From SAR86 cluster bacterium (GTDB lineage: Bacteria > Pseudomonadota > Gammaproteobacteria > Magnimaribacterales > Magnimaribacteraceae), in the NCBI GenBank assembly GCA_029268615.1, contig JAQWNM010000015.1, positions 1 through 64,000 of the forward strand: 64,000 nucleotides of DNA, read 5' to 3'. Every line of letters starts with the position of its first letter. Position 1 is the first letter of the stretch. The position numbers and the translations under genes were made by a program. The notes below the pieces were generated by a model. It was given only the letters and a program-made list of their open reading frames with translations, was not told the DNA's origin and did no database searches. Below, piece by piece: positions 17,809 through 26,165 of this stretch.

Positions 17809-18981
17809 ATGCAATATCTAGATGAATTTAATCTTGAGAATAAAAATATACTCTTACGTTTAGACTTAAATACACCTATTCAGGAGGGAAGGATTTCCAA
17901 TGATGAAAGGATTATTCGCTCTATGAAAACAATAAGATATATTTTAGATAATAAAGGGAGATTAAAAATATTAAGTCATTTAGGGCGACCTTTAGAAAAT
18001 GGAATAATCCAAAAGGAGTTTAGTTTGGAACCCGTAGCTAAAAGACTAGGAGAATTATTAAATAGAGAAATCAAACTAATAAATTCACTCGATGATAATT
18101 TTACCCCCCTACCCGGAGAGGTAGTTTTAATAGAAAATATAAGATTCTGTTTAGGAGAAAAGTCTAATGACGAAACTCTTTCTTCAAAACTAGCCAAAAT
18201 GTGCGATATTTTTATTATGGATGCATTTGCTACATCCCATAGAGCTCATGCTTCTACAACAGGAGTCATATCTAAAGCAGATGAAGCCTGCGGAGGTTTT
18301 TTGCTTAAAGAAGAATTATTCTCGCTGAATCAATTACATCAAAATAATAATCATCCTTCTATAGCAATCTTGGGAGGATCTAAGATTTCTACAAAATTAG
18401 ATTTGATAAACTCCCTTGCTAATAAAATGGATCATATAATCTTAGGAGGTGGAATAGCAAATACCTGCTTGGCTGCTCAAGGCTATGAGATAGGTAAATC
18501 TTTATTTGAAGAAGACATGATTGTCCAGGCTAGAGAGCTTTCAGATAAAGAAAATGTTCTTTTACCTTCAAAGGTTATAGTTTCTGATTCCGTTGAAGGT
18601 AAAGGAAGAGTTTCTGATATTGGCTCTATACAAGCTAATGAAGCTATATTTGATATAGCTCCTGAAAGTTTTGCGGATTTAAATGTAATTTTTGACAAAG
18701 CTAAGGTCATACTTTGGAATGGTCCTGTAGGTTTATTTGAATTTGAAGAATTTATATCCGGAACAAAGGCAATAACAGATTTGATAGTTAAATCTGAAGG
18801 ATATTCAGTTGGGGGTGGCGGTGATACAATTGCTGCGGCAGAAAAATTAGGAGTTTTGAGTTCTTTAGATTACATATCCACAGCAGGAGGAGCATTTTTA
18901 GAGTATATGGAAGGGAAGAGATTACCAGCTATTGAAGCTCTAGAGGCAAAAGCTCTTGTGTCAACTAGCAATCAAGCTTAG
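17809..18981 (+). CDS. pgk: Phosphoglycerate kinase
   Basis: The 390-residue glycolytic kinase has the N-terminal LRLDLNTP and SHLGRP motifs, the MDAFATSHRAHAST substrate loop, GGSKISTKL, and the nucleotide loop GGGDTIAAAEK. Length is usual (about 390). It lies between tkt and an aldolase gene. The common gammaproteobacterial partner gap/epd between tkt and pgk is absent here: only 14 bases separate them. Confidence 0.97.
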   Translation: MQYLDEFNLENKNILLRLDLNTPIQEGRISNDERIIRSMKTIRYILDNKGRLKILSHLGRPLENGIIQKEFSLEPVAKRLGELLNREIKLINSLDDNFTPLPGEVVLIENIRFCLGEKSNDETLSSKLAKMCDIFIMDAFATSHRAHASTTGVISKADEACGGFLLKEELFSLNQLHQNNNHPSIAILGGSKISTKLDLINSLANKMDHIILGGGIANTCLAAQGYEIGKSLFEEDMIVQARELSDKENVLLPSKVIVSDSVEGKGRVSDIGSIQANEAIFDIAPESFADLNVIFDKAKVILWNGPVGLFEFEEFISGTKAITDLIVKSEGYSVGGGGDTIAAAEKLGVLSSLDYISTAGGAFLEYMEGKRLPAIEALEAKALVSTSNQA

Positions 18982-19008
18982 GATAATTTCAAATTTTAGG
19001 AGAAGAAT

Positions 19009-20022
19009 ATGGCATTAAATACTTTAGAAGAAATTGCCTCATATATAGTGGCAGATGGAAAAGGTATTCTTGCTGCGGATGAAAGCAATCCAACTTGCGG
19101 CAAAAGATTTGACTCTATTGGAGTTGAGTCTACTGAAGAAAATAGAAGAACATACAGGGAATTATTATTTAGCTCTGAGGGCATGAAAGGTAATATCGGT
19201 GGTGTAATACTATTTGATGAAACAATCAAACAAAATACAAAAAATGGAATATCCCTCGTTGAACTTATAGTTAACCAAGGGGCGCTTCCAGGAATCAAGG
19301 TAGATAAAGGTTTGCAGCCTATTGAAGGATATGAAGATGAGACAATTACGGTAGGGTTAGAAGGGCTTAATGAAAGGCTAGAAGCCTACTATAATCTTGG
19401 TGCTAAATTTACTAAATGGAGAGCTGTTATAAGAATTGGAGAAAATATTCCTTCACAAATAGCAATAGATAAAAATATGGAAGCTTTAGCAGATTATGCA
19501 AAGCTAGTTCAAAAAAATAATATGGTACCAATGGTAGAGCCAGAAGTTCTTATGGATGGAGATCATGGGATTGAAGATTGTTTTGAAGTTACTAGTAGAT
19601 CTTTAGAATCTCTATTTGCTTATTTAAAAGAAAAAGATGTAGACCTAAAGGGAGTTATTTTAAAACCAAATATGGTTACTTCAGGTTCTGAAAGAAAAAA
19701 CAAGGCTAGCATTAAAGATGTTGCAGAGCTTACTCTTAAATGTTTAAAAAAATCTGTTCCTGATGAGTTACCAGGAGTAACATTTTTATCAGGTGGGCAG
19801 TCTGATATTAATGCAACAGCGCACCTAGACGCCATGAATAAGATAGGCGGTTTTGATTGGAAGTTAAGTTTTTCTTATGGAAGGGCTTTGCAGCAACCTG
19901 CTCTCAAAATATGGCAAGGAAAAGAAGAAAATATTGTAGAGGCACAGAAGGCTTTATCTCACAGAGCATTAATGAATAAAAGAGCCTCTTTAGGAGAATG
20001 GGATATTAATTTAGAGAGTTAA
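19009..20022 (+). CDS. fda: Class I fructose-bisphosphate aldolase
   Basis: This 337-residue aldolase is of the Schiff-base (animal-type class I) family. GKGILAADES lies near residue 18, K136 is in KFTKWRAV, E177 and E179 are in VEPEV, and the imine-forming lysine is K219 in GVILKPNMV. It cleaves fructose-1,6-bisphosphate or runs in the gluconeogenic direction without needing a metal. The locus tkt-pgk-fba normally encodes the zinc class II enzyme in gammaproteobacteria, so this is an enzyme-class substitution at a conserved position. An AGGAG ribosome-binding site precedes the ATG. Confidence 0.93.
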   Translation: MALNTLEEIASYIVADGKGILAADESNPTCGKRFDSIGVESTEENRRTYRELLFSSEGMKGNIGGVILFDETIKQNTKNGISLVELIVNQGALPGIKVDKGLQPIEGYEDETITVGLEGLNERLEAYYNLGAKFTKWRAVIRIGENIPSQIAIDKNMEALADYAKLVQKNNMVPMVEPEVLMDGDHGIEDCFEVTSRSLESLFAYLKEKDVDLKGVILKPNMVTSGSERKNKASIKDVAELTLKCLKKSVPDELPGVTFLSGGQSDINATAHLDAMNKIGGFDWKLSFSYGRALQQPALKIWQGKEENIVEAQKALSHRALMNKRASLGEWDINLES

Positions 20023-20029
20023 CTGTAAA

Positions 20030-20467
20030 TTGAAATTACTTGCACAGCGAGTATTAGGAGCTTCTATCAAGATAGAAGATAATTTAATAGTTAGTATTGA
20101 TCAAGGGGTTTTAGTTTTTGTGGCCATTGAAAAGAAAGATAATATAGAATCCTGCAATAAAGCTTCTAATAAACTACTAAGTTATAATATATTTTCAGAT
20201 CTTCATGGAAGAATATCAAAGAATATTATTGAAGTAGATGGAGAAATACTTCTTATACCTCAAGTAACTCTTGCAATGAATACAAAAAAAGGGATAAAAC
20301 CAAGTTTTTCTGAGGCCGCAGACCCTCAAAAGGGGCTTCATTTATTTAATACATTCTTTGATTTACTTTTATCTGAATTTAAGAACGTAAAATCAGGTGT
20401 TTTTGGCGCTGATATGCAGGTGAATTTGATAAATGACGGCCCTGTAACCTTTCTCTTTGAGATTTAA
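20030..20467 (+). CDS. dtd: D-aminoacyl-tRNA deacylase
   Basis: The 145-residue enzyme hydrolyses D-amino acids from tRNA. The cross-subunit GPVT motif is present at the C-terminus (NDGPVTFLFEI). The other signature, normally SQFTL, reads PQVTL: the catalytic Thr and Gln remain but Ser and Phe have changed. The start is TTG at 20030, 7 bases after the aldolase stop; no in-frame ATG serves better, and MKLLAQRV matches the usual N-terminus. It ends 4 bases before convergent tatC. Confidence 0.87.
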   Translation: MKLLAQRVLGASIKIEDNLIVSIDQGVLVFVAIEKKDNIESCNKASNKLLSYNIFSDLHGRISKNIIEVDGEILLIPQVTLAMNTKKGIKPSFSEAADPQKGLHLFNTFFDLLLSEFKNVKSGVFGADMQVNLINDGPVTFLFEI

Positions 20468-20471
20468 ATAA

Positions 20472-21200
20472 TTAATTAGATTCTTTTTTTCCAAAGACTC
20501 TACTGAATAAAAGCCCAAGTTCAAATAAAAGCCATACTGGGATTGCTAAAAGGGTTTGTGAAATTACATCTGGAGGAGTTAATAACATGCCTAACACAAA
20601 ACATCCTATCACCACATAGGGTCTTTTTTGAGCTAAAGCATCAGGAGAGGTAATGCCAGCCCAAGTTAATAAAAAGATTAGAATAGGAATTTCAAAAGAT
20701 ACAGAAAAAGCAAAGAACATGGTCAGAACAAAATCTAAATATCTTTGTATGTCAGTCATTACGGCAATACCTAAAGGTGCAGCACTAGTGAAGAAGCCAA
20801 ACACTAATGGAAAAACTAGGTAATATGCAAATAGTATTCCAGAATAAAAAAGTATAATGCTTGAAATTAATAGACCATAAGCAAGCCGTTTTTCGTCTTT
20901 ATACATTCCTGGAGAAATAAAGCTCCATATTTGAAAAAGGATATATGGCATAGATATTAATAGAGATACAAAAAAAGTTAATTTAATGGGAGTAAGGAAG
21001 GGAGAAGCTACTTCTGTAGCAATCATAGATGTATTAGGCAGGAAAGCTTGTAAAGGTTTTGAAGCAAATTCATATATTTCATTAGAAAAATAAATTAAAG
21101 CTATAAAGCAAACTAAAATAAATAAACCTGCTTTTATTATTCTAGATCTTAGTTCTTGAAGATGATCCGAAAAAGTTTGTTCATTTGAATTTTTATCCAT
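20472..21200 (-). CDS. tatC: Sec-independent translocase subunit TatC
   Basis: The 242-residue membrane protein has six predicted helices and the conserved N-terminal SDHLQELRSRI segment used for signal-peptide recognition, plus the FxxPL-like loop after the fourth helix region. With TatA and TatB it exports folded proteins with twin-arginine signals. I started it at the ATG at 21200, preceded by AAAGGA and overlapping the tatB stop by 8 bases; a longer frame reaches 21221. Confidence 0.95.
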   Translation of the reverse strand: MDKNSNEQTFSDHLQELRSRIIKAGLFILVCFIALIYFSNEIYEFASKPLQAFLPNTSMIATEVASPFLTPIKLTFFVSLLISMPYILFQIWSFISPGMYKDEKRLAYGLLISSIILFYSGILFAYYLVFPLVFGFFTSAAPLGIAVMTDIQRYLDFVLTMFFAFSVSFEIPILIFLLTWAGITSPDALAQKRPYVVIGCFVLGMLLTPPDVISQTLLAIPVWLLFELGLLFSRVFGKKESN

Positions 21201-21468
21201 CCTTTTTTTGATTTTGATCATCTAGGTTTTGCATTTCGTCTTTAAAGTTATTTATTTCTTTAAGAGTATCTTGATTATATATATCTTGTTTTATTTCCTG
21301 TAGCCCTATTGTCTTTTCAACCTCAGCTTTTCCTTTGTCAAAAACATTTTTAATCCATCTCATAAATTTGATGCTATTTCTAGCTACTTCAGGAAATCTT
21401 TCAGGGCCAACAACAACTAGAAATAGAGAAGAGACGATTAGGAGTTCAAAGAAACCGATATCAAACAT
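21193..21468 (-). CDS. tatB: Twin-arginine translocase subunit TatB
   Basis: The 91-residue protein has the short N-terminal membrane helix (MFDIGFFELLIVSSLFLVVV), the FGP-like hinge VGPERFPEVAR with the conserved Glu in the helix, and a long charged amphipathic C-terminal helix. MFDIGF start and GPERLP-type hinge separate TatB from TatA. It lies 3 bases after tatA. It recognises substrates with TatC. Confidence 0.94.
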   Translation of the reverse strand: MFDIGFFELLIVSSLFLVVVGPERFPEVARNSIKFMRWIKNVFDKGKAEVEKTIGLQEIKQDIYNQDTLKEINNFKDEMQNLDDQNQKKDG

Positions 21469-21471
21469 TAA

Positions 21472-21648
21472 TTACTTATTTTCTTCTTTATCTTCTTCTT
21501 TATCTTCGTCTTTAAGAGCTTTTCTAAAGTTCTTTATGGAGTTGCCTAGATCACTACCTATGCCTTTTAATCTTTTTGGACCAAAAATTAGTAAAATTAT
21601 CACTAATACAATTAATATTTGCCAAATGCTTATTCCGCTGAATCCCAT
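21472..21648 (-). CDS. tatA: Twin-arginine translocase subunit TatA
   Basis: A 58-residue gene read from the gap between hisE and tatB. It starts [20 protein letters not shown] (single membrane helix), then has the hinge [14 protein letters not shown] and an amphipathic helix containing FRKAL, and ends in a run of Asp, Glu and Lys. F-G-x-K-[RK]-L-x-x-x-G-x-D-L-G is the TatA signature. It is shorter than E. coli TatA (89) because the acidic tail is reduced. A GGAGAAAAAATT ribosome-binding stretch lies before the ATG. It forms the pore of the Tat system. Confidence 0.95.
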   Translation of the reverse strand: MGFSGISIWQILIVLVIILLIFGPKRLKGIGSDLGNSIKNFRKALKDEDKEEDKEENK

Positions 21649-21672
21649 AATTTTTTCTCCAATATTATCTTA

Positions 21673-21999
21673 TTATCTATTTTTCTTTTCTTCTAAGCCA
21701 GAAATGCCCATTCTAGACTTTAATTCTAAAAGCATCTGATGAGATTTAATATCTTCAAAGTTTAAGAGTACTAAAATATGAAATAATAAATCAGCTGCTT
21801 CATGAATTATTTGATCTTTCCGTTTCTTATTTCCACTTGCCGCTTCAATTAGTTCTTTTGCCTCTTCTAATATCTTTTCAGATATTTTATTGATGCCCCC
21901 TTCAAATAGACTAGCTGTATAAGATACTGTGCCGTTAGAGTTTTTTCTATTATCAATTACCGCATCCAATTCTTCTAAAATTGTTTTTTCTATTCTCAT
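21673..21999 (-). CDS. hisE: Phosphoribosyl-ATP pyrophosphatase
   Basis: The 108-residue MazG-like hydrolase removes pyrophosphate from phosphoribosyl-ATP in histidine synthesis. Helical motifs with metal-binding acids are visible: KISEKILEEAKELIEAA (E-E-x-x-E) and IIHEAADLLFHILVLL (E-x-x-D). Length matches stand-alone HisE (about 105). It sits between ubiB and tatA, the same place as in pseudomonads, but the partner hisI usually beside it is not here. Confidence 0.93.
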   Translation of the reverse strand: MRIEKTILEELDAVIDNRKNSNGTVSYTASLFEGGINKISEKILEEAKELIEAASGNKKRKDQIIHEAADLLFHILVLLNFEDIKSHQMLLELKSRMGISGLEEKKNR

Positions 22000-22012
22000 A
22001 AGGAGATTGTAA

Positions 22013-23581
22013 CTAGATGTTGTTAAGACTCCAAAGGAGAATTCCAGTTACCAATATATAAAAAAGAACATGTTTTTTATTGTTATTCTTAATTTCTTTT
22101 ATTAATTTTTTATTTCTTGATTCACTTTGAGTATTGTATTCTTCAAGTCTTCCTATTTGAGATATTGCCTTTTCTGCCATAGATGGAAGTTTCTTGGATT
22201 TCTCAATCCATTCAAAAGCATTTTCTTTGACCCATGTATCTAGATTTAAGGGATTATAACGCTCTTGTATCCATTCCTTTAAGAAGGATTTTGCGATTTT
22301 CCAAAAGTCCAACTCAGGATAGAGTTGTTTTCCTAAACCTTCAACATTTATTAAAGTTTTTTGAAGCAACATTAGACTAGAAGGTAAGCTTAGATTGAAT
22401 TTCTCGGTTGACTGAAAAAGAAACATCAGAAGTTTTCCAAAGTTTATTTTTTCTATCGGTTGGTCAAATATTGGTTCGCATGCAGCTTGAATAGTTCTCT
22501 CCAACTCAACTTTTCTTGTATCAGAATTAACCCAGCTAGCTTCAATCATTATTTCAGCAATTTCTGAAAAATTTCTATTAAATAACGCAAGTAGTATTTT
22601 CCCTATTTGAAATAGCTCTTCTTCAGTAAGAGATCCAATTATGGCGTAGTCTACAGCTATGTAACTTGGTTCATCTGGATTATCAACATTTACAAATATA
22701 TTTCCCGGATGCATGTCCGCATGAAAGAAATTATCTACGAAGACTTGCTTTAGAAATATCTCAACCCCTCTTTCTGATAGCAGCTTCAAGTCAACATCTA
22801 ACTCTTTAAGAGATGTTATATCTGATATTGCTATGCCTTTTATTTTTTCCATTACTAAGAGATTTTTAGAAGTTAAATCAACGTAAACTTTAGGTACATA
22901 AAGCAAAGAGTTATTATCAAAATTTCTTCGTGTTTGCGATATATTTGAAGCTTCTATCCTCATATCCAATTCGGCATTAATTACATAATCATATTCATCT
23001 ATTAATGCAGTTAAGTTTAGCCTTTTAGTTTTTTTAAAAATTTTTTCTATTATTCTTCCAATTGCTTTTAATAACGATATATCTCGTTTTATAATTTTTT
23101 CAATTCCTGGCCGAACAACTTTAATGGCAACTAGCTCGGGGTCTTCATTTTTTATCCTTAAAGAAGCTTCATATACTTGAGCAATGGACGCAGCGGCTAT
23201 TGGCTCCTCAGAAAATCTCTCAAATAAACTATCTATCGAAGCATTAAGCCCTTCTTCTATAACTTGTTTAGCTCGATGTAAGTCAAATGGATTAAGGTTA
23301 GCTTGTAATCTTTTGAGCCCTTCATGTATCTTAGGTTCTAAAACGTCAGGTCTAGTAGAAAGAAGTTGACCAAATTTTATAAATACTGGACCACCCTTTT
23401 CAAGACCTCTAGCTAGCCTTTCTCCATGATCTCCCTTAGGTTTAATAAGTTGATAAGGCGAGAAGAGTAAAATATATTTAAGTAAAGTTGGGTATAAAGA
23501 TTTTTCCTTTAAAAGTAGATCAATCCTAGATTTCAGGAGCAAGTGAATAAGAAAAAGAAGTCTAAAAAAATTTCCAATCAT
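22013..23581 (-). CDS. ubiB: UbiB ubiquinone-biosynthesis ATPase/kinase-like protein
   Basis: The 522-residue protein is of the ABC1/ADCK/UbiB family. It has the KxGQ motif in VFIKFGQLLSTRPD near residue 70, an Ala-rich loop (AAASIAQV), and HADMHPGNIF plus VDYAIIG as catalytic and metal loops; the usual D-F-G here is D-Y-A. The C-terminus holds a membrane helix (HVLFYILVTGILLW). It is required for coenzyme Q synthesis and probably extracts lipid precursors from the membrane. It starts 5 bases after ubiE; the ubiJ gene usually between them is missing. Confidence 0.94.
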   Translation of the reverse strand: MIGNFFRLLFLIHLLLKSRIDLLLKEKSLYPTLLKYILLFSPYQLIKPKGDHGERLARGLEKGGPVFIKFGQLLSTRPDVLEPKIHEGLKRLQANLNPFDLHRAKQVIEEGLNASIDSLFERFSEEPIAAASIAQVYEASLRIKNEDPELVAIKVVRPGIEKIIKRDISLLKAIGRIIEKIFKKTKRLNLTALIDEYDYVINAELDMRIEASNISQTRRNFDNNSLLYVPKVYVDLTSKNLLVMEKIKGIAISDITSLKELDVDLKLLSERGVEIFLKQVFVDNFFHADMHPGNIFVNVDNPDEPSYIAVDYAIIGSLTEEELFQIGKILLALFNRNFSEIAEIMIEASWVNSDTRKVELERTIQAACEPIFDQPIEKINFGKLLMFLFQSTEKFNLSLPSSLMLLQKTLINVEGLGKQLYPELDFWKIAKSFLKEWIQERYNPLNLDTWVKENAFEWIEKSKKLPSMAEKAISQIGRLEEYNTQSESRNKKLIKEIKNNNKKHVLFYILVTGILLWSLNNI

Positions 23582-23586
23582 AATGT

Positions 23587-24345
23587 CTATTCTTTGAATC
23601 CTCTATGAATGGCAACTATTCCATTAAAAAGGTTTTCATAACTACAATTAGTGAAACCAGTTTCCTCAAATAGTGTTTTCAATTCATCCTGATCAGGGTG
23701 CATCCTAATTGATTCTGCAAGGTATCTATAACTTTCTGAGCTTTTAGTTATTAGATTTCCGATAATAGGCATTACTTCAAAGGAATATAAATCATAGAGT
23801 TCTTTAAAGACCTCGTTTTGAGGTTTTGAGAATTCCAGCACCATAAGACTCCCTTTGGGTTTTAGAGAATTATAAATTGACTCGAGAGCTATTTCTTTTT
23901 CAGCAAAGTTTCTTAAACCAAATGCAACAGTCACTAAATCAAAACTATCATCATTAAAAGGTAAATATTGTGCATTTATTTGAGCATAGGAAACATTATT
24001 TATTCCTGAATCAAGGAGTCTATTTCTGCCCTCAAGTAGCATTTTTTTATTAAAATCAGATAAAATCAGTTGTCCTCCTTCTCCTATCTTTGACGAGATC
24101 AGTTTCGTTATATCACCAGTCCCTCCAGCTATGTCTAGAACTTTAAAATCTTCTCTTATTGAGGATAGCTCAACTGCTAATCTCTTCCAAAGTCTGTGAG
24201 CTCCAAAAGATAATAAATCATTCATGAGGTCATAATATTCAGATACATTATCAAATACTTCATTTACAAGTTTAGGCTTTTCTTCTGTATCAACCTCAAT
24301 AAAACCAAAGTTAGATTTATTATTCGTTTTTTTCTTTTTCACCAT
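23587..24345 (-). CDS. ubiE: UbiE C-methyltransferase
   Basis: The 252-residue SAM methyltransferase has the UbiE signatures: YDLMNDLLSFGAHRLWKR near 35, the glycine loop VLDIAGGTGD, and VTVAFGLRNF. It methylates the benzoquinol ring in ubiquinone (and menaquinone) synthesis, drawing on SAM made by the metK product. Its ATG shares one base with the stop of the upstream DUF6279 gene (TAATG), so the two are translationally coupled. Confidence 0.96.
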   Translation of the reverse strand: MVKKKKTNNKSNFGFIEVDTEEKPKLVNEVFDNVSEYYDLMNDLLSFGAHRLWKRLAVELSSIREDFKVLDIAGGTGDITKLISSKIGEGGQLILSDFNKKMLLEGRNRLLDSGINNVSYAQINAQYLPFNDDSFDLVTVAFGLRNFAEKEIALESIYNSLKPKGSLMVLEFSKPQNEVFKELYDLYSFEVMPIIGNLITKSSESYRYLAESIRMHPDQDELKTLFEETGFTNCSYENLFNGIVAIHRGFKE

Positions 24346-25196
24346 TAGGTTAAGTCATTTATTAATTCTATATAGTAGTCAATTTTCTTTTCAAAACGTG
24401 AGTATTGCTTTTTATCCAATGATTGCATAATTTTTAGACAAGAAGATAGAAAAATTTGTTTATTTCTTTCATAAAAAGTATTTTCTTCCTCCCTGTTAAT
24501 ATTGATATGTTCCAATAGTTCATTATTAAATGATGACTTATCTCGGTTTTTAAGTATCTTAAGAAGCTTTAAATTCCATTCCTCCTGGCTTTCTAGATAA
24601 ATCTCTCTGTTATCTTCAAGGTCATCTAGCTCTTTATATAAGATTTCTTTTTGAGAAGCATTGAGTCTAATAGCCAATCTTTTGAATCCATCTATGGTAT
24701 TTTCTTTAGTTTCATTGAGATATTCCTCCTTAGAGAGATCTAAAAATTCTTCTTTATTCTTTTTATTTATTTCCTGGAAGTGCGAATAAATACTTTGAAC
24801 TTGTATATCGCTTAATCCAGATGCCAGCTCAATAAAATTTGGTTGAAAGAAATTATTCACTTCAATGAAGTTCGAATAAATTTTCTCATATAAGAGTTCA
24901 AGTGACTTAATGTCTCTATATGTTTCTATTTTTTTTAATTCACCTAAGAGCTGTCTATACACAGGAAGTTCAAATTTTTTATGCCAGTATAAGAATTCTT
25001 TAGTTGTATTTTTGACAAAAGTTTTTTGCGTTTCAGAGAATTCAGCATATTCAAAAAAGTAACTATTTAAATATTTATCTAGGTTCATGTACCATAAATT
25101 TCCTATCAAGGAACATGAAGATATAAGAAAAAAAAACAGTAGCCCTAATAAATTTTTTTTTAAAGACAGTGAATTTTCTCTAACTATATACATCAT
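24345..25196 (-). CDS. DUF6279-like lipoprotein
   Basis: The 283-residue protein has a signal peptide with the lipobox LISSC (cysteine at residue 28) and an otherwise helical, charged sequence rich in Lys and Glu, with an early W-Y-x-x-L-D-x-Y-L motif. These features match the DUF6279 family of gammaproteobacterial envelope lipoproteins, whose role is unknown. It leads the ubiE-ubiB-hisE-tatABC run. A TATAAT sits at 25202-25207 very near the start, so a short leader or a downstream start is possible; the AAGG before ATGATG is the likely ribosome-binding site. Confidence 0.7.
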   Translation of the reverse strand: MMYIVRENSLSLKKNLLGLLFFFLISSCSLIGNLWYMNLDKYLNSYFFEYAEFSETQKTFVKNTTKEFLYWHKKFELPVYRQLLGELKKIETYRDIKSLELLYEKIYSNFIEVNNFFQPNFIELASGLSDIQVQSIYSHFQEINKKNKEEFLDLSKEEYLNETKENTIDGFKRLAIRLNASQKEILYKELDDLEDNREIYLESQEEWNLKLLKILKNRDKSSFNNELLEHININREEENTFYERNKQIFLSSCLKIMQSLDKKQYSRFEKKIDYYIELINDLT

Positions 25197-25232
25197 CCTT
25201 CATTATACTGCTTGTTTTATTGTAAGGATAAG

Positions 25233-25793
25233 ATGTTAACAAATGAAAAATATCCAGCTTTAGTTTGGCTGGACTTAGAAATGACAGGATTAGACCCTGA
25301 ATCTGAAAGAATTATAGAGATTGCTACTGTCGTAACTAATTCTGATCTGAACCAATTGATAGAAGGGCCTAATTTAGTAATCAATCAACCAGAAGAATTT
25401 ATAGAGGGTATGGATGCTTGGAATGTAGACCAACATGGAAACTCAGGATTGATCGATAAAGTAAGAATAAGCAAGATGTCAATTGAAGAAGCAGAACAAT
25501 TAACTCTTCAATTCCTTAAGCAGTACACCGAAGCAGGTAAGTCTCCTTTATGCGGAAATTCTATATCCCATGACAGAAAGTTTTTATCTTTGTACATGCC
25601 TGAACTTGAAAATTTTTTCCATTATAGAAATGTAGACGTAAGTTCTATAAAGGAAGTTGCAAAACGTTGGTTCCCTAATTCCTTAGAAAGTTTTAGAAAA
25701 GAAGGAGGACATCGTGCAATGGTTGATGTGTTAGAGTCAATTGAAGAGCTGAAATACTATAAAAGAAGTCTTTTTAAGGACTTAAGCAAATAG
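25233..25793 (+). CDS. orn: Oligoribonuclease
   Basis: The 186-residue DEDDh 3'-5' exonuclease degrades two- to five-base RNAs, including pGpG from cyclic-di-GMP turnover. ExoI is LVWLDLEMTGLDP (Asp and Glu metal ligands), ExoII is NSISHDRKFL and ExoIII is HRAMVDVLESIEEL. I chose the ATG at 25233 with AAGGAT upstream; a TTG 21 bases earlier is open but adds residues the family lacks. Length fits E. coli Orn (181). Confidence 0.95.
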   Translation: MLTNEKYPALVWLDLEMTGLDPESERIIEIATVVTNSDLNQLIEGPNLVINQPEEFIEGMDAWNVDQHGNSGLIDKVRISKMSIEEAEQLTLQFLKQYTEAGKSPLCGNSISHDRKFLSLYMPELENFFHYRNVDVSSIKEVAKRWFPNSLESFRKEGGHRAMVDVLESIEELKYYKRSLFKDLSK

Positions 25794-25796
25794 TAA

Positions 25797-26129
25797 TTAA
25801 TCCTTTTTCTTGAAGCCTCCATCTAAAATATTAGGAATAGATGTTACTTTATCCCCTTTATGTTCAGTGATTTTTGGATTACCTTTCTCATCAACTTCAT
25901 CTATTCGGATAATTGAACCTATTGGTATATAGCTTCTTTTGACTCCTTTGAATTCGCTTTTTAGTTTTTCTTCACTAGGATCAACGAGGATTTTTGAGTT
26001 TTGATCAAAAAGATATTCTTCTATCTCAATAAAGCCATAAAGGTCACTTTGAAAGATAGATTGGGCATATAGTTCATATATTTCTCCAAGTTGAATTAAG
26101 AGAATTTTGTAGATTCCTTTTTTAGCCAT
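25797..26129 (-). CDS. DUF1820 family protein
   Basis: The 110-residue cytoplasmic protein starts MAKKGIYKI and contains [30 protein letters not shown] and [13 protein letters not shown], which I recognise as the core of DUF1820. The family is common next to miaB in gammaproteobacteria and has no assigned function. It diverges from miaB over 36 bases and ends 3 bases after the convergent orn stop. The longer frame to 26141 adds only MMIV. Confidence 0.85.
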   Translation of the reverse strand: MAKKGIYKILLIQLGEIYELYAQSIFQSDLYGFIEIEEYLFDQNSKILVDPSEEKLKSEFKGVKRSYIPIGSIIRIDEVDEKGNPKITEHKGDKVTSIPNILDGGFKKKD

Positions 26130-26165
26130 TACAATCATCACCCATATTATTTATATTTATTATAT

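Noticed and set aside
21335-21739. A 134-codon open frame on the plus strand
   Set aside because: It covers tatB, tatA and hisE on the opposite strand. The minus-strand tatA reading explains the region.
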